Positions 47,259 to 57,334 of a stretch of DNA of 64,000 nt are shown here, in pieces; positions within the stretch are counted from its first letter, which is position 1, and each line of letters starts with the position of its first letter. Source of the DNA: Pseudovirgaria hyperparasitica. Its lineage: Eukaryota > Ascomycota > Dothideomycetes > Acrospermales > Acrospermaceae. The notes below the pieces were generated by a model. The model made no database searches and was not told the origin of the DNA. It saw nothing but the letters and a program-made list of their open reading frames with translations. The position numbers were made by a program, and so were the translations under genes. The stretch spans positions 1,274,133 through 1,338,132 of the forward strand of contig NW_022985553.1 in the NCBI RefSeq assembly GCF_010093815.1. The letters run 5' to 3'.

Positions 47259-48119
47259 GAAGAAGCTCCCACTCGGGGAAACTATACTTTGCCCCTGAGT
47301 TGTTCACAGCAGCTTTACACAAGGCTTCAGTATGGGCAAATACCCCGCCCCTGCCCTACACCGCACTGCTTTTCACCCACACAACGATTTACATCTTCAC
47401 TGAAGCCTGGAGCTGCACAGTCCATAGCCAGATATGGGTGTCACAGTGTAGCTGTAGACTGACTCTACTACAACCCTGTCTACAGTGCATCGAGGGCTTG
47501 GACAAGGAGTCTTGATCGTAGATGACGGCGAGGACCGACTCTTGGGCTTATGAATCCCAATGAGCTTGTGTGGCACCTTGAGGCGGTCGCGTCATCACTG
47601 CCTTCATCCAGGTGGCTGTCCGGATCCGGTTTAGTTCACCCACAGGACGGGTACAAATTGCAGCTTCAGCGCAGGTTGACCGTCTCTTTCTTCTTCTCAC
47701 TACATCCTTCTCTTGAATCAAAGCCCAACTGCCCGGTCTTATCAATTTTTTCCATACTCGGCCTCCCCTTGAACTCCTGCCATACACCAGACAAACTTGA
47801 AGATCGAGTGACCGGGGTTCGGGGGAGGCACAGACAGACAACCAATCTGTATCTGGATTTTCGATGCGCTCGCTAGGCCACTGCCATTTCAGGCCTGGAG
47901 AGTACATCAGGGACCAAGTGTCGACATCAGTTAAGCGGGCCCACTTGTAAGTCCAGCACATCCCTGGCTGGCGTGGGCCCCAATACATCGATACTCGCAT
48001 CCGAAGTTGCGGTAAGTAAGTCACTTTGTATCTACACCACCCGGAGCTTGCTAACAAACGTCCGTGGAGAGATCGTGATCCGATCATCTATTCCTCTCGG
48101 ATCCGAGCCCTCGACATAT
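47259..48119. other. Spacer between U6 copy 1 and the hairpin cluster
   Basis: A minus-strand frame (47548-48087, 179 codons) has no family I know. Apart from the U6 promoter, nothing else is recognised. Confidence 0.4.
47283..47287 (-). promoter_or_regulatory. TATA box of U6 copy 1
   Basis: A TATA element (TATAG on the minus strand) sits 25 bp upstream of the RNA 5' end, as in U6 genes read by Pol III. The second copy has TATA at the same distance. Confidence 0.65.
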
Positions 48120-48120
48120 T

Positions 48121-48186
48121 CTGTGAGATCCAGAGTTGGAAAAAGAGCAATGGCGACAGGTCGCTGTCCAACTCTGGATCTTACAG
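48121..48186. repeat. Inverted repeat A, 20-bp arms
   Basis: Arms 48121-48140 and 48167-48186 are complementary at 19 of 20 positions; the single mismatch would be a G-U pair in RNA. The loop is 26 nt. First of at least five hairpins in 820 bp. Confidence 0.9.
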
Positions 48187-48476
48187 AGGAATCTCCGTCA
48201 GGTTCCTCAACATTTTGAAGACTGTAAGTGACATGATAGTGATGAGATCTTGAACTCTTCACTGACGAGGATCATAGGAAGTGCCACTGATCAAAGTGTG
48301 TGCACTCACCACTCGTAGTAGCCATGGTGAGGGTCATGACAGAGAGACACCAGTATGAAGCTCCAAGATCCTATGAATGCGGACGAGAGACTGACAAAGA
48401 CTCAGCTTCCCCGACAATGAACAGTGTTGGAGGTGTCTCGGGACTCTATCGCAAACAAGCAAGTCGACGACGTTCG

Positions 48477-48601
48477 GCTCACCCGATCCTAGTTCTCTCA
48501 TATATGATCGACCAGGCGGAGATTGAAACAATCTCTGTCTGGTTGTCCAGCCATGTTTTTATGTGTGTTGAACAAAGGCGAGGCACTAGGGTCGGGTGAG
48601 C
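48477..48601. repeat. Nested inverted repeat B, 17-bp outer and 14-bp inner arms
   Basis: Outer arms 48477-48493 and 48585-48601 match at 16 of 17 positions. Inside, arms 48511-48524 and 48530-48543 match at 12 of 14, both mismatches being G-U-type. The two stems together could fold a 125-nt two-tier hairpin. Confidence 0.85.
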
Positions 48602-48619
48602 AGAGAAAATATGCCGTTG

Positions 48620-48692
48620 CAGAGTCCGGCGATTGCGACCACAGCGTACTTCAGAGAAAGTTACGATCTGTTGTTGCAGTCGCCGGACTCTG
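48620..48692. repeat. Inverted repeat C, 17-bp arms
   Basis: Arms 48620-48636 and 48676-48692 match at 16 of 17 positions (13 perfect in the outer part); the one mismatch is U-G-type. Loop about 39 nt. Confidence 0.9.
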
Positions 48693-48711
48693 TACACTAG
48701 AGGAACAACTT

Positions 48712-48754
48712 GGTCATCTGTGAGGGAGACCGTGGTTATCCCTCACAGATGACC
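48712..48754. repeat. Inverted repeat D, perfect 16-bp arms
   Basis: Arms 48712-48727 and 48739-48754 are perfectly complementary (GGTCATCTGTGAGGGA), with an 11-nt loop. It is the cleanest hairpin of the group. Confidence 0.95.
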
Positions 48755-48877
48755 GTGGTCATGATATTAGCGAGGTCGAGAGAACTGTACTGATGACAGA
48801 AACTTCAGGTCTTGGCACCATCATATACGCAAACACCCGTCTCACACCAAGTGGGCGGGTATTTGCCCAATCGTCCT

Positions 48878-48937
48878 GTCTCTCGAGCGTGAGGAAGATT
48901 TCATATGACTCATGATATTTCCTCACGCCCGGGAGAC
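48878..48937. repeat. Inverted repeat E, 19-bp arms
   Basis: Arms 48878-48896 and 48919-48937 match at 17 of 19 positions; one mismatch is U-G-type, the other A-C. Loop 22 nt. A run of six T (49014-49019) follows about 75 bases later. Confidence 0.9.
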
Positions 48938-49548
48938 CGATTTTACCACATGAGTCGGTGGCTATGCCATTCGCCACAAATACTGGGCTGTTTAGGTGCT
49001 CTCAATATAATAATTTTTTACACTTTGTCTTCAATTCGTGGTACAGTCGTGAAGTTGATAGGTAGTGTGATTACTATGTTCTCCGTGCTGTGATGACTTC
49101 AGAAGGTCGTCAGCAGACCTTGCTCATGAAAATCCATCGGAGAATGAGTCGCCGCTAGCCTCAGCGCACACAAATTTTGCGTATTCCTTTGTGAACTCCT
49201 AGGAACAGCGTGGCAACTTTGCGAGCTCAAAGATCGAGATGCTTCTTGTACTACACATTGCACGCATAGAATTCTTTTGTTCTCCAATCCCATAAGAAGA
49301 CGAACACAGTGTAGAGATTTTGCAGATTTGAAGGACGATTGTGCAGATGCGACAGTCACCTCGAACGAACGGCCACTGGTCATGTATAGACTTCGAAACC
49401 TGAGCGCGAATGCAAGCGGCTCAGTGAAAGCTCCCTTTCTGCTTGAGGTCTCAATATGATACCATGATGTCAAGTTCAGAAGTTCAGGGGAAAAGTCATC
49501 CGAATCATTGATCAAACGATTGCAGACAGAGGTTCAGTCTGCTGTGAG

Positions 49549-49581
49549 GCTGTGGTATCTCAATAAAACACATACCACAGC
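49549..49581. repeat. Inverted repeat F, perfect 10-bp arms
   Basis: Arms 49549-49558 and 49572-49581 (GCTGTGGTAT and its complement) enclose a 13-nt loop. It lies about 215 bp before the T-run end of U6 copy 2. Confidence 0.85.
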
Positions 49582-49796
49582 AAATTGCCACCTTCATATC
49601 CAGGAAACCCAAAATCTGATGCTGAGAAAAAGCCCTTTAAAGCCTCAGACCGAGTAGATGATGGGATCCCTGACCATATGGCCATTTTCAGTGAGCAAGA
49701 AAGACGTTGTCGTCCCCCAGAAAGAGAGCCTTTTACTCGTTGGCGGACAGTGTAAAAGACGATCACACCTAGAGTCGAACCTTGGATGAAAATTCC

Positions 49797-49895
49797 AAAA
49801 AAAATGGCGGCAATCTCTTAATTGCGTGTCATCCTTGTGCAGGGGCCATGCTAATCTTCTCTGTGTTGTTTCAAATTGACCAAGTGCCCGAAGGC
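49797..49895 (-). ncRNA. U6 spliceosomal RNA, copy 2
   Basis: The minus strand from 49895 has the same 5' hairpin (GCC-TTCG-GGC), CACTTGGTCAA, then ACAGAGA, AGATTAGCATGGCCCCTGC and ACAAGGATGACACGC, the standard U6 order. It ends in eight T on the minus strand. TATA lies 25 bp upstream. The base before the ACAGAGA box differs from the usual U6 T, so the copy may be a variant or partly decayed; the functional status is open. Copy 1 lies 2.6 kb to the left in the same orientation. Confidence 0.88.
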
Positions 49896-49919
49896 GAAGT
49901 AGGTCCAATTTTCAAAACT

Positions 49920-49924
49920 TATAT
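49920..49924 (-). promoter_or_regulatory. TATA box of U6 copy 2
   Basis: A TATAT element 25 bp upstream of the RNA 5' end, the same spacing as in copy 1. Confidence 0.65.
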
Positions 49925-52211
49925 TTTGTCTCTTCCGGGAATGATGGCCGTTTTCTGATGTGGTGGAGCCCCGAAGAGAAGGTTTAAGCGAATCCATTAT
50001 CATGATCAAACGAATTGTCTGGCTGCATTGTGGATTGTGCAGACAATCCTCCACGTTCGGCCTGCACGTTTTCAGAATCTTAGGATTTCTAGAGAAAGTC
50101 TCAAGAAGCAAGTAGCCAGCCTTTGAACATTTCTCTAGCAGTGGAGTGCCATTTCGATGCTTTGCACTCGCACACTTGAAGCCATTCAGGTTAGGAACTT
50201 CGGCAGGAAGCCTTGAACCTTTACGCGCTGTGCATGAACAAAACAGCACGTTAACCTCGACGATCCAGGAGGTCACAGAGACTATGTCCTTGTTCGATCG
50301 ATCCCACCAGTCCTTGGATGGATCTTGCAGGTTTCAGAAGATGCATCAGGACATTGTAGGCTTACAGTGTCAAATGCTTCTCAGAAGCATGGCACGGCCC
50401 CTTGGCGTGGTGAGAGTGTACCTTGGCTGGGTGTCTTTGTTCACACCCCACCACTCTTAAACCGATCCACAACTACTACCTCTTCCTTTCAAGTGTATCA
50501 CAAGATAGTCACTTACCCTCTTGGTATTTCCAAGCTCTTTCAACATCACCTCGACCGTCAGGGACATCATGCTCTTCGAGGAACGGTCGATCTGGGACCT
50601 TTTCGATCGACAATAATGACCTCAATGACCAAGTTTCGCTTTCTCTTTCGTTCTTGACGGCTTTCACCGTCGTCTTTCCTCTCGCCACGACTCTCAAAGG
50701 AAAAAAGGGATAACTTCTCGTATAAGCTGTTCCAGCGGATCTGGACGAGAATCCTTCGAAAGATCATCAATTCATGACCGACAGGTAGGTTTGTCCTCCT
50801 TTAGGCAGTTTCCTGTTCCCATAGAGACACATCATCTTTACGAAGCTTCTCAAGGTATTTCATGACATACTTTGGGTTGAGCACTATGATCATCACTAAC
50901 ACCAAGCAAAGTAACCCAAATCGCTAATCCGAATAGCCGTATTTGAGTCGTTCACAACCTCAATCTTGCCACATATATGTCTGCAAGCTCGCTTCGGACC
51001 ATGAGCACGAGAGTTGCTTGATTCTCAAAGTCACACAGAAAAGCTATCAAACAGGTCTCGCTCCAGCTTTTATGCGGTCAAGGCAACGTCCTGTTGCACT
51101 GAAAAGGCAATCGTCGTGACTCGAGGGAACAGTACCGAATTGTGAGCCGCCTCTCTTAGCTTGGACAGAAAATCTGACAGACGTCAACCAGTGATATCTA
51201 TTGAAGTAACTCTGGTGTGTGGACGATGTAGTATCTCCCCTTAAGAGATATCCCCTTGGGTCAAGATCACGAATTGAATGCCACGAAATAGTGCGACATA
51301 TCCCGATATAAACACCCATGAGCGGCGAAGCAAATCTCAACATCTCGATTACTGGAAGACCACCCCGATACCAGAGCGCAAGAATGGAGGCGTGGAGGCG
51401 CATAGATCCCATATCGAACATGCGGACGATCGTGGCGGCAATGATACTGAGCCTTACGAGACATCATACCGAATTTCGCTCACTTGGAATGAGTGTCAGG
51501 GATACTCATGGATCCTCTGCTGGTATTGTACTATTGTTCATTTCCGGATGCGGCAAGCATAACTCTGAGGTCCATGGGATTGGATTTTGTGCTGCATAGC
51601 AATCTTGCAGACGACATGGTGATCCAAAGAAATTCCCGGATGCGGATGACCTCTAGAACCTTCAACAAAGATGAGTTTAACCATTCAGCTGACTACATGC
51701 AATAAGTTCGAGTTGTCTATAGCGAAGAAAAACTCGCAAGGGAGCTGGTAAAATTGGTTCCGACCAGCATCGCAAACCGGGGTGGGTATCCAGGTCAGAC
51801 TTCGTCTTTGACACGAAGGTATGGGAGTTCCTTGGATTGCCAGGGGAAAAAAGTGACCTGTATAACGTAAAGTATCAAGCTCCGAGTTTTTGGTGAGTTT
51901 ACTGCATTCCCGTCATCAACGCAGCGTTGAAAGCTGATTTTATTCGTGTACAGTTTCGGGTGGGCTCATATCGAATGCATCCATCTTTATACTGGAATAA
52001 GTGGTAGATTGGCATTCTAGGCGAATTCCAGACAAACGATCATATTGGATAAATTTGCTCGAACTGTCTGGCGAAAGAAAGAGCATAAGGAAACTATATG
52101 ACGTGATCCTTCATGCCGAGAGGGTCTTCAGCGTCGACAAGATTGTCGAGAACCCGGCGAGGTGGTCGTAACAAAGCCCAGACGTCCATATGTAACGGAA
52201 AGCCATCATTA

Positions 52212-52276
52212 GATGACGCCTAATGGATGAATGGGAAACTCCATTCGATGACGCTTGATGAATAAATGAAAACTCT
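52212..52276 (+). repeat. Imperfect direct repeat, two 30-bp copies
   Basis: Copies start at 52212 and 52247 with gatgacgcctaatggatgaa and gatgacgcttgatgaataaa. They differ mostly by C-to-T and G-to-A changes. Confidence 0.7.
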
Positions 52277-53947
52277 CATCGCCTACCATAGGAGCCGTGT
52301 CGGTCTTCTGAGCTCTTTGGGTCCTCAAGGTTACTTTGCTACGATGCTAGACAATACTAGCATCAACATCGAAAGTATCTTAGGCCCATGGGCCTATAAA
52401 AGGCTCAGATGTCAATGATGGCCATCGACAGCTTGGGCGACTCCCATACTGATGATCTTAAGATCATAAATAAGAATGCGAATAGGACGAAGATGCGACA
52501 AACGAAATCATACGGAGTGACTGGTACCGAAAACACCAGTAACACCAGTAACACCCTTCAACCAGAGGGAATTTGATTGTTCCCAGTGAGAAAAGTCCGG
52601 GTGCGTTGATGAATGTGTTTCTTACATCGTTGTTGTCGAGATCCAGAAGCCTCCCTCAGGCTGGACGCAGAAGCCAAGTAAAGTTGCACGTTGAGACACT
52701 GTTGTAGCGAAAGAAACCACGAACCATGCGATCGATCCGCCAAAAAGACGGAGAAACAAAGGTTCAGTCGGGATTGAGGGCAGGGCGTTGTCCATAACAA
52801 GGACTTCTCTATGACAGTGTGAATATCGCAACACAGCTCAATTATCAGCTTGCACGTTGAATCGGAATCTGGCGCTTACATACAGCCACTGACTAGGCGC
52901 CTGGGGCTGGGACAGTGCAGTATATGGTTTCTGAATGCCGATGCAAGACCTTATTGATATTACGGTCTCTGGATTTTTCAGATGATCCATGAAATCGAAT
53001 CTACGAGACCAGCGAGCTCGATCCATCCCGGACAGGCTATGCAATGCTCGCCAGTTTGACCGCGATGTCAGAAGTGAGCCACGTTGAGGCATAGTTGCTA
53101 GGGTTGCGCTGAATGTGCACCAGTGCAACGAATTCGAGCGCTTTGCAAATGCTAGTTGTTCAAAGGATGAAAGCGGGTCGATAACGAACGGCAGCACGAC
53201 TCGTAGCATTGTTCGAAATATCCCCAGGCTGAAGAGTTTCTGAAGCCTCAACATCACTCGCGATGCCGGCGACCTCATACACAGGCTACGATATGCTTAA
53301 TAGCTGGAGCATGACATATGGCGAGCGGTCTTGGAAGATGGAACCAAGGTCAATATCCTACCGCATGGTTGTCGAAGGACTCGAGTGGATGCTGCATCTC
53401 TATACCATAGCATCTCATATCCTGATGTTATCGGACATGCACCTGGCAGTCCGCCTCTTGTGGTGTCCATTCCACTGTCGTGGGGCGTACGACATCAAGG
53501 AGGAGCCCACGAGCGGGCTCTACCGTGACGAACGTATCAGAAATCATTGCATGTCAATTTCCAGTCTATCGACTGAATCTATGGTATGCTAGAAACCTGC
53601 GAGCTAGTGACTAGCAGATGTTTTGGTCGATGGACTTGGGTTGTACGAATCGAGGGATGGCATATGCAGCTAATATGCTAAATCGACGTTGTACTCTGGT
53701 GTAGCGACATCTTATGGGCAAGACTGAGTCGCCGTGTATCTCTTGCTTGAGCTACTGTCATCATCGACGTGCTTCACCATTACGGGTATTGTGTCGATAT
53801 TTCGATGTTCAATACCTTCGTTACAGCCCCCGAAATAGGCGAAATTGCCCACGGTCTGTGAGATCAGTGTTTGAACTTCGAATACACTCGCAACTCGAAC
53901 CAGATTCGACTTCGAGATGTATGATATGCCGAGTGCGATTCGGGCTG

Positions 53948-54643
53948 TCAAGGTGGAGGTTTGACCTCATCCGCCGCAAATGACGAGCGAATGGACCAGC
54001 AACATGCCGACTTCGCCGTTGAGCTGTAATGACTGGGATCAATGAGGAAGGAAAGATTCTGCTTGCTAGCAAGCTCAACAGAAATGTGAGTCAATGTTCG
54101 AAGAGAAAAAAAGCAGGCGTCGTTATTATCATTTGGGTCGAGCGGCGCAATGCCCATCGGAGCACCGCTTGAGGATCGCAGAAGATCGGGCTCATCAGGT
54201 TCAGAGCATATCCTGAATGCCTGTTCGACAAAGAAATATTCTGCAGGCCATCCCGAAGACACCTGGCGGTAGGTATGAGGCTGTTGTCGATCGGCGAAGG
54301 CAGAAGGGTGGTGAGGTGGATGTTGTTGAAGTTTCAGGAAAGACAAACCCACCAGCCAAGCAACCACCAACACCCGGCCCCGGCGTACGCCGCCGCGGAT
54401 CACCGCCACTTTCAAACGGACTTGCAGCCCTGATTTCCAGCTCGAGCGGCAGGGAACGCCCTGCATATAGCCCTTTGGTTCGCTCGTCCAGCGCAGAGAC
54501 AGCCTGATTCTGACCACGGTCTGCTGATGTTCATGCCCTGGCTGTCCCAGCATGAAGCCTGTCCCGGTCGCTCCAGATGGCGCCGGTGACGAGATGCCCA
54601 AGGTCTTGGGCATCGTGTGGGCGGCAGTGCGGCAAAACGTCAT
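53948..54643 (-). CDS. Hypothetical frame (uncertain)
   Basis: ATG-started frame of 231 codons. It has a basic N-terminal half and a more protein-like second half (YFFVEQAFRICSEPDEPDLL), but a plus-strand frame (54217-54507) overlaps it and also reads plausibly (GKTNPPAKQPPTPGPGVRRR). At most one is real. No domain is recognised. Confidence 0.22.
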   Translation of the reverse strand: MTFCRTAAHTMPKTLGISSPAPSGATGTGFMLGQPGHEHQQTVVRIRLSLRWTSEPKGYMQGVPCRSSWKSGLQVRLKVAVIRGGVRRGRVLVVAWLVGLSFLKLQQHPPHHPSAFADRQQPHTYRQVSSGWPAEYFFVEQAFRICSEPDEPDLLRSSSGAPMGIAPLDPNDNNDACFFSLRTLTHISVELASKQNLSFLIDPSHYSSTAKSACCWSIRSSFAADEVKPPP

Positions 54644-54951
54644 CGCTCGAGTAGGGCATACATAAGAGCGACGCGGCGGACGGTGGTAATGGTACTATAA
54701 CCCGGCGATCCAGGTCATCAACACTTCTCAGAGCTTATCTGCTTGACGCAGGAGGCATATAGGACGGGTCTCATCTCGTCCATCTGCAAAAAACACCACA
54801 CGACCCCTCAATACCATCGTACGATCGGTCGACAACATCCACCAGCACCCCTGAACACTCTGTATATACTGGTTCGCGGACACTCTCACACAAGTCCGAG
54901 CTATCTTCTCATCTCACTCCTCCTCCTCCTCCTCCTCCACCGACTCTCAGG

Positions 54952-55182
54952 ATGTGTCTCATAACCTCACCACCCCGCCCTATCGCGGTCGTCGACACTG
55001 TCGGGCCCCGCTATGTATCAAACTATCATTCGGGCCCCGCTCGCAGCTCACGAACCTCCTACAGGAGGAGCAGTATCTCTCACTTGCCAAGGAACAGTAC
55101 CACCAGCTACAAGAAGAGCGTGAGCAGTGTGCACGACGGGAATGGGTACGAGAGGAGGGAGGTGAAATATTATCGGGCCTAG
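54952..55182 (+). CDS. Small basic Ser/Arg-rich protein
   Basis: ATG-started, 76 codons, with an eight-fold TCC repeat ending about a dozen bases before the start (54917-54940), which fits a fungal leader. The protein is MCLITSPPRPIAVVDTVGPR at the start, then Arg/Ser/Tyr-rich (ARSSRTSYRRSSISHLPR) and ends RREVKYYRA. Such short Ser/Arg proteins are common in these fungi as conserved hypotheticals without a known role. A second frame overlaps at 54954-55217, so the reading is not certain. Confidence 0.45.
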   Translation: MCLITSPPRPIAVVDTVGPRYVSNYHSGPARSSRTSYRRSSISHLPRNSTTSYKKSVSSVHDGNGYERREVKYYRA

Positions 55183-55598
55183 GGCAGGCGGAGCGGGGAA
55201 TAGCCTCTGAGATCTGAGGCTCCTAAAGAATTTGCTAGGGAAGGTGCATATAAATGAGGATCAGGATGGGACTTGGGTGGTGGAAGCGGTGCTATGGATG
55301 GAGTTACATAACTTCTGAATGTAACGTGCCCGCAGCCATGCAGGTAAACTCCAAGCAGCTTCTGTTGTGTGTAAGAACGTGTTGCCAGTATTAGTTGGAT
55401 GTAGTTGGAAAACAGCAAATCTCCGCAGCGTCGTATATATCTGCCCCTTGATCACCGCACATCATTAACGCCCGATAAATTCCAATATCATGTTACTTAG
55501 CCGCACTATTGCAAGTGAAACACGTAGCACAATTTGAAGCCAGAGCGCTGGTATAGTCACAATTCTATTGCTACATAGGCCTGATCAGGCATCATGAT
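55183..55598. other. Spacer, no gene seen
   Basis: About 416 bp between the small gene and the 3' end of the AIM24 gene. No frame with known motif. Confidence 0.5.
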
Positions 55599-56933
55599 CT
55601 AGTCTTTCTTGAAGTCCACTTTGCCATCATTTCCCACATTAGCGAAACGAACAGTCTCCTTCAGCGGCGCGTCCTTCGCAACCTCATCCGAGGAGCCGTG
55701 TCCCGCCTCTTTATGGACAATATCATACACAACTCCAGGCGGGCTATCGCCAATCTCAATTACATCCCTCGTTGTCAGAACGTCCGTCAATCTTGATCCA
55801 CGTGATTGTAATAGAATGCTCGTCGGTCCTGTGAACTGCAGAAATAATCGGTCACCCCAAATCGTCCGCCGCGCCCACGTTCGCAGTACGAAGAACATCG
55901 ACCGGATATACCTCCACGTCGGTGATTCTCCGATAGTACGGAAAAATTTGTTATCAGGTACAAAGCGGCCAAGTGACGCGGTCGGGACTTGAAATCGCAG
56001 AATGTTGGATTTGAATCTATATGGCTGCGGCAAGTTGCGCGATACACTATAAGCGATTACGTTCGCTGGGTGCACGACATACTGCTCGCCGGCTTTGAGC
56101 TGAATTTGGTAAATGTTTCCGCTTCCTGCTAGCGCGAGAAGGCCTCGTCCGCTGATGTGTGAATTGCCCCAATGGGAAATGCTCTACGTTGTCTGAGTAT
56201 ATCGTTTGCTGTAGATCCGATCTTGACGTACCATTTTCGTATTGATCTTGGGCTTCACTGATAGGTCGTGCCCTGTCCATGCTATGAGTGCGTTCCTTTG
56301 CGCGACTATCCAGTCTCGTCTCCCATCCAGATGTATCACCGACGCCGAGGATATTGGCGATTTCGGGGATATGAGGGCGGTAATTGGGGACGTAGAAGAT
56401 ATCTGTAATGTCAGCCACTTCTCGTGTAAGTCTTACTGTCGGCTCACTTTCTGGTAAAGAAAAGGAATGCCAACGAGGGCACGTCTGAAAGGTTCTAATA
56501 GAGAAAGTGTTGAGACCGCCTGGACCTTAATGTCAGCTCCGTATCACTGAATCAGCGTTAAGATCATTCTTACATTTTCAGCCTGCCCTGTCACAGCTAT
56601 CAGAGTCCCGCGTTGGGTGTAGAGATTCTGCGAAGCGGAGAGCTGTACGGATAGTAAAGAGTACGGTGCGCCGAGGACTTCGAAGCGTGCATCTAGAGAT
56701 CTGATTAGCCCAGGAGCGAGCGAAATGATCTATGACTTGCCTGGTCCAGGCTCAGGAGAGAGTTGATAAGGTTGTGAAGGAAGCTCTGGCTCTGGAGACT
56801 GTCTTGTCGCGGGAGAGTCGGTGATCTGTATATATCGGCGACCAATTGAACTTGGGTGAGACAAGATGGGCCTCCGCTCAGCAGTTCCTAGAGCGCAAGA
56901 GGACCATATTGATCTAGCAGCGCTGATGCGCAT
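55599..56933 (-). CDS. AIM24: AIM24-type mitochondrial protein
   Basis: Five exons on the minus strand (56933-56741, 56692-56574, 56519-56448, 56402-56232, 56183-55599) encode 379 residues. The N-terminus is basic with few acids, as for a mitochondrial presequence ([16 protein letters not shown]). Family runs follow: [20 protein letters not shown], then [48 protein letters not shown] and [17 protein letters not shown]. Yeast AIM24 sits in the inner membrane and supports MICOS and respiratory-chain organisation. The first intron uses a GC donor (AG|GCAAGT) rather than GT; the others are GT-AG. The gene is head to head with ATM1 across 401 bp. Confidence 0.92.
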
Positions 56934-57334
56934 TGCTACGGACTGTGATTGTCTGAGCGCAGACTGGTCGTTGTATGAGCGCTATATGAATCTTGGTTGC
57001 GGAGAAGCTGGATGACCTCCGAAAGCTTGGACCACTAGTAAGGCTGAGCACAAATCCGGATGGATTGCACAATTTGAGCTATATACAGTTGTGCAATCGT
57101 GCACAGTCCGTCAACGGATGATGCAATTGCTGTCCTGCAAGGTGTCAAGGCGTTCGAGCACCTTGATGTTGTCTTGTATGTTTGCAACTATCGATGGAAC
57201 GATGATTGTTCTATACTGACTTGATCGCAGGATACCCCAAGCATCTACGATATCCGCCACGCGCGGACGCCTCTACGAGTCAGAAGAAGATGCCGGTAGC
57301 TTCAATATATCACAGTGCAGCATAGGAAGCCAGT
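56934..57334. promoter_or_regulatory. Bidirectional promoter of AIM24 and ATM1
   Basis: 401 bp between two divergent start codons, both for mitochondrial proteins. Leader and promoter elements of both must lie here. A GCAATTG-like stretch repeats near 57066-57133 (gcacaatttg, gcaatcgtgc, gcaattgc). No factor site is named. Confidence 0.55.

Larger units (their letters stand above)
49896..54951. other. Gene-poor interval of 5 kb
   Basis: No confident gene. Short open frames occur on both strands (50.1-50.7, 51.3-51.7, 52.8-53.6 kb), some with coding-like stretches broken by stops, as in old relics. A tandem 30-bp duplication lies at 52212-52276, and an 8-bp inverted repeat (52343-52364) and a 16-bp palindrome with a TATA motif (52381-52396) follow. 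Runs of aacaccagt repeat near 52533-52556. The minus-strand frame at 53948-54643 is listed separately. Confidence 0.4.

Noticed and set aside
52381-52396. Palindrome plus TATA as the end of a retroelement
   Set aside because: No paired terminal repeats or element genes were recognised nearby, so the evidence is too thin.
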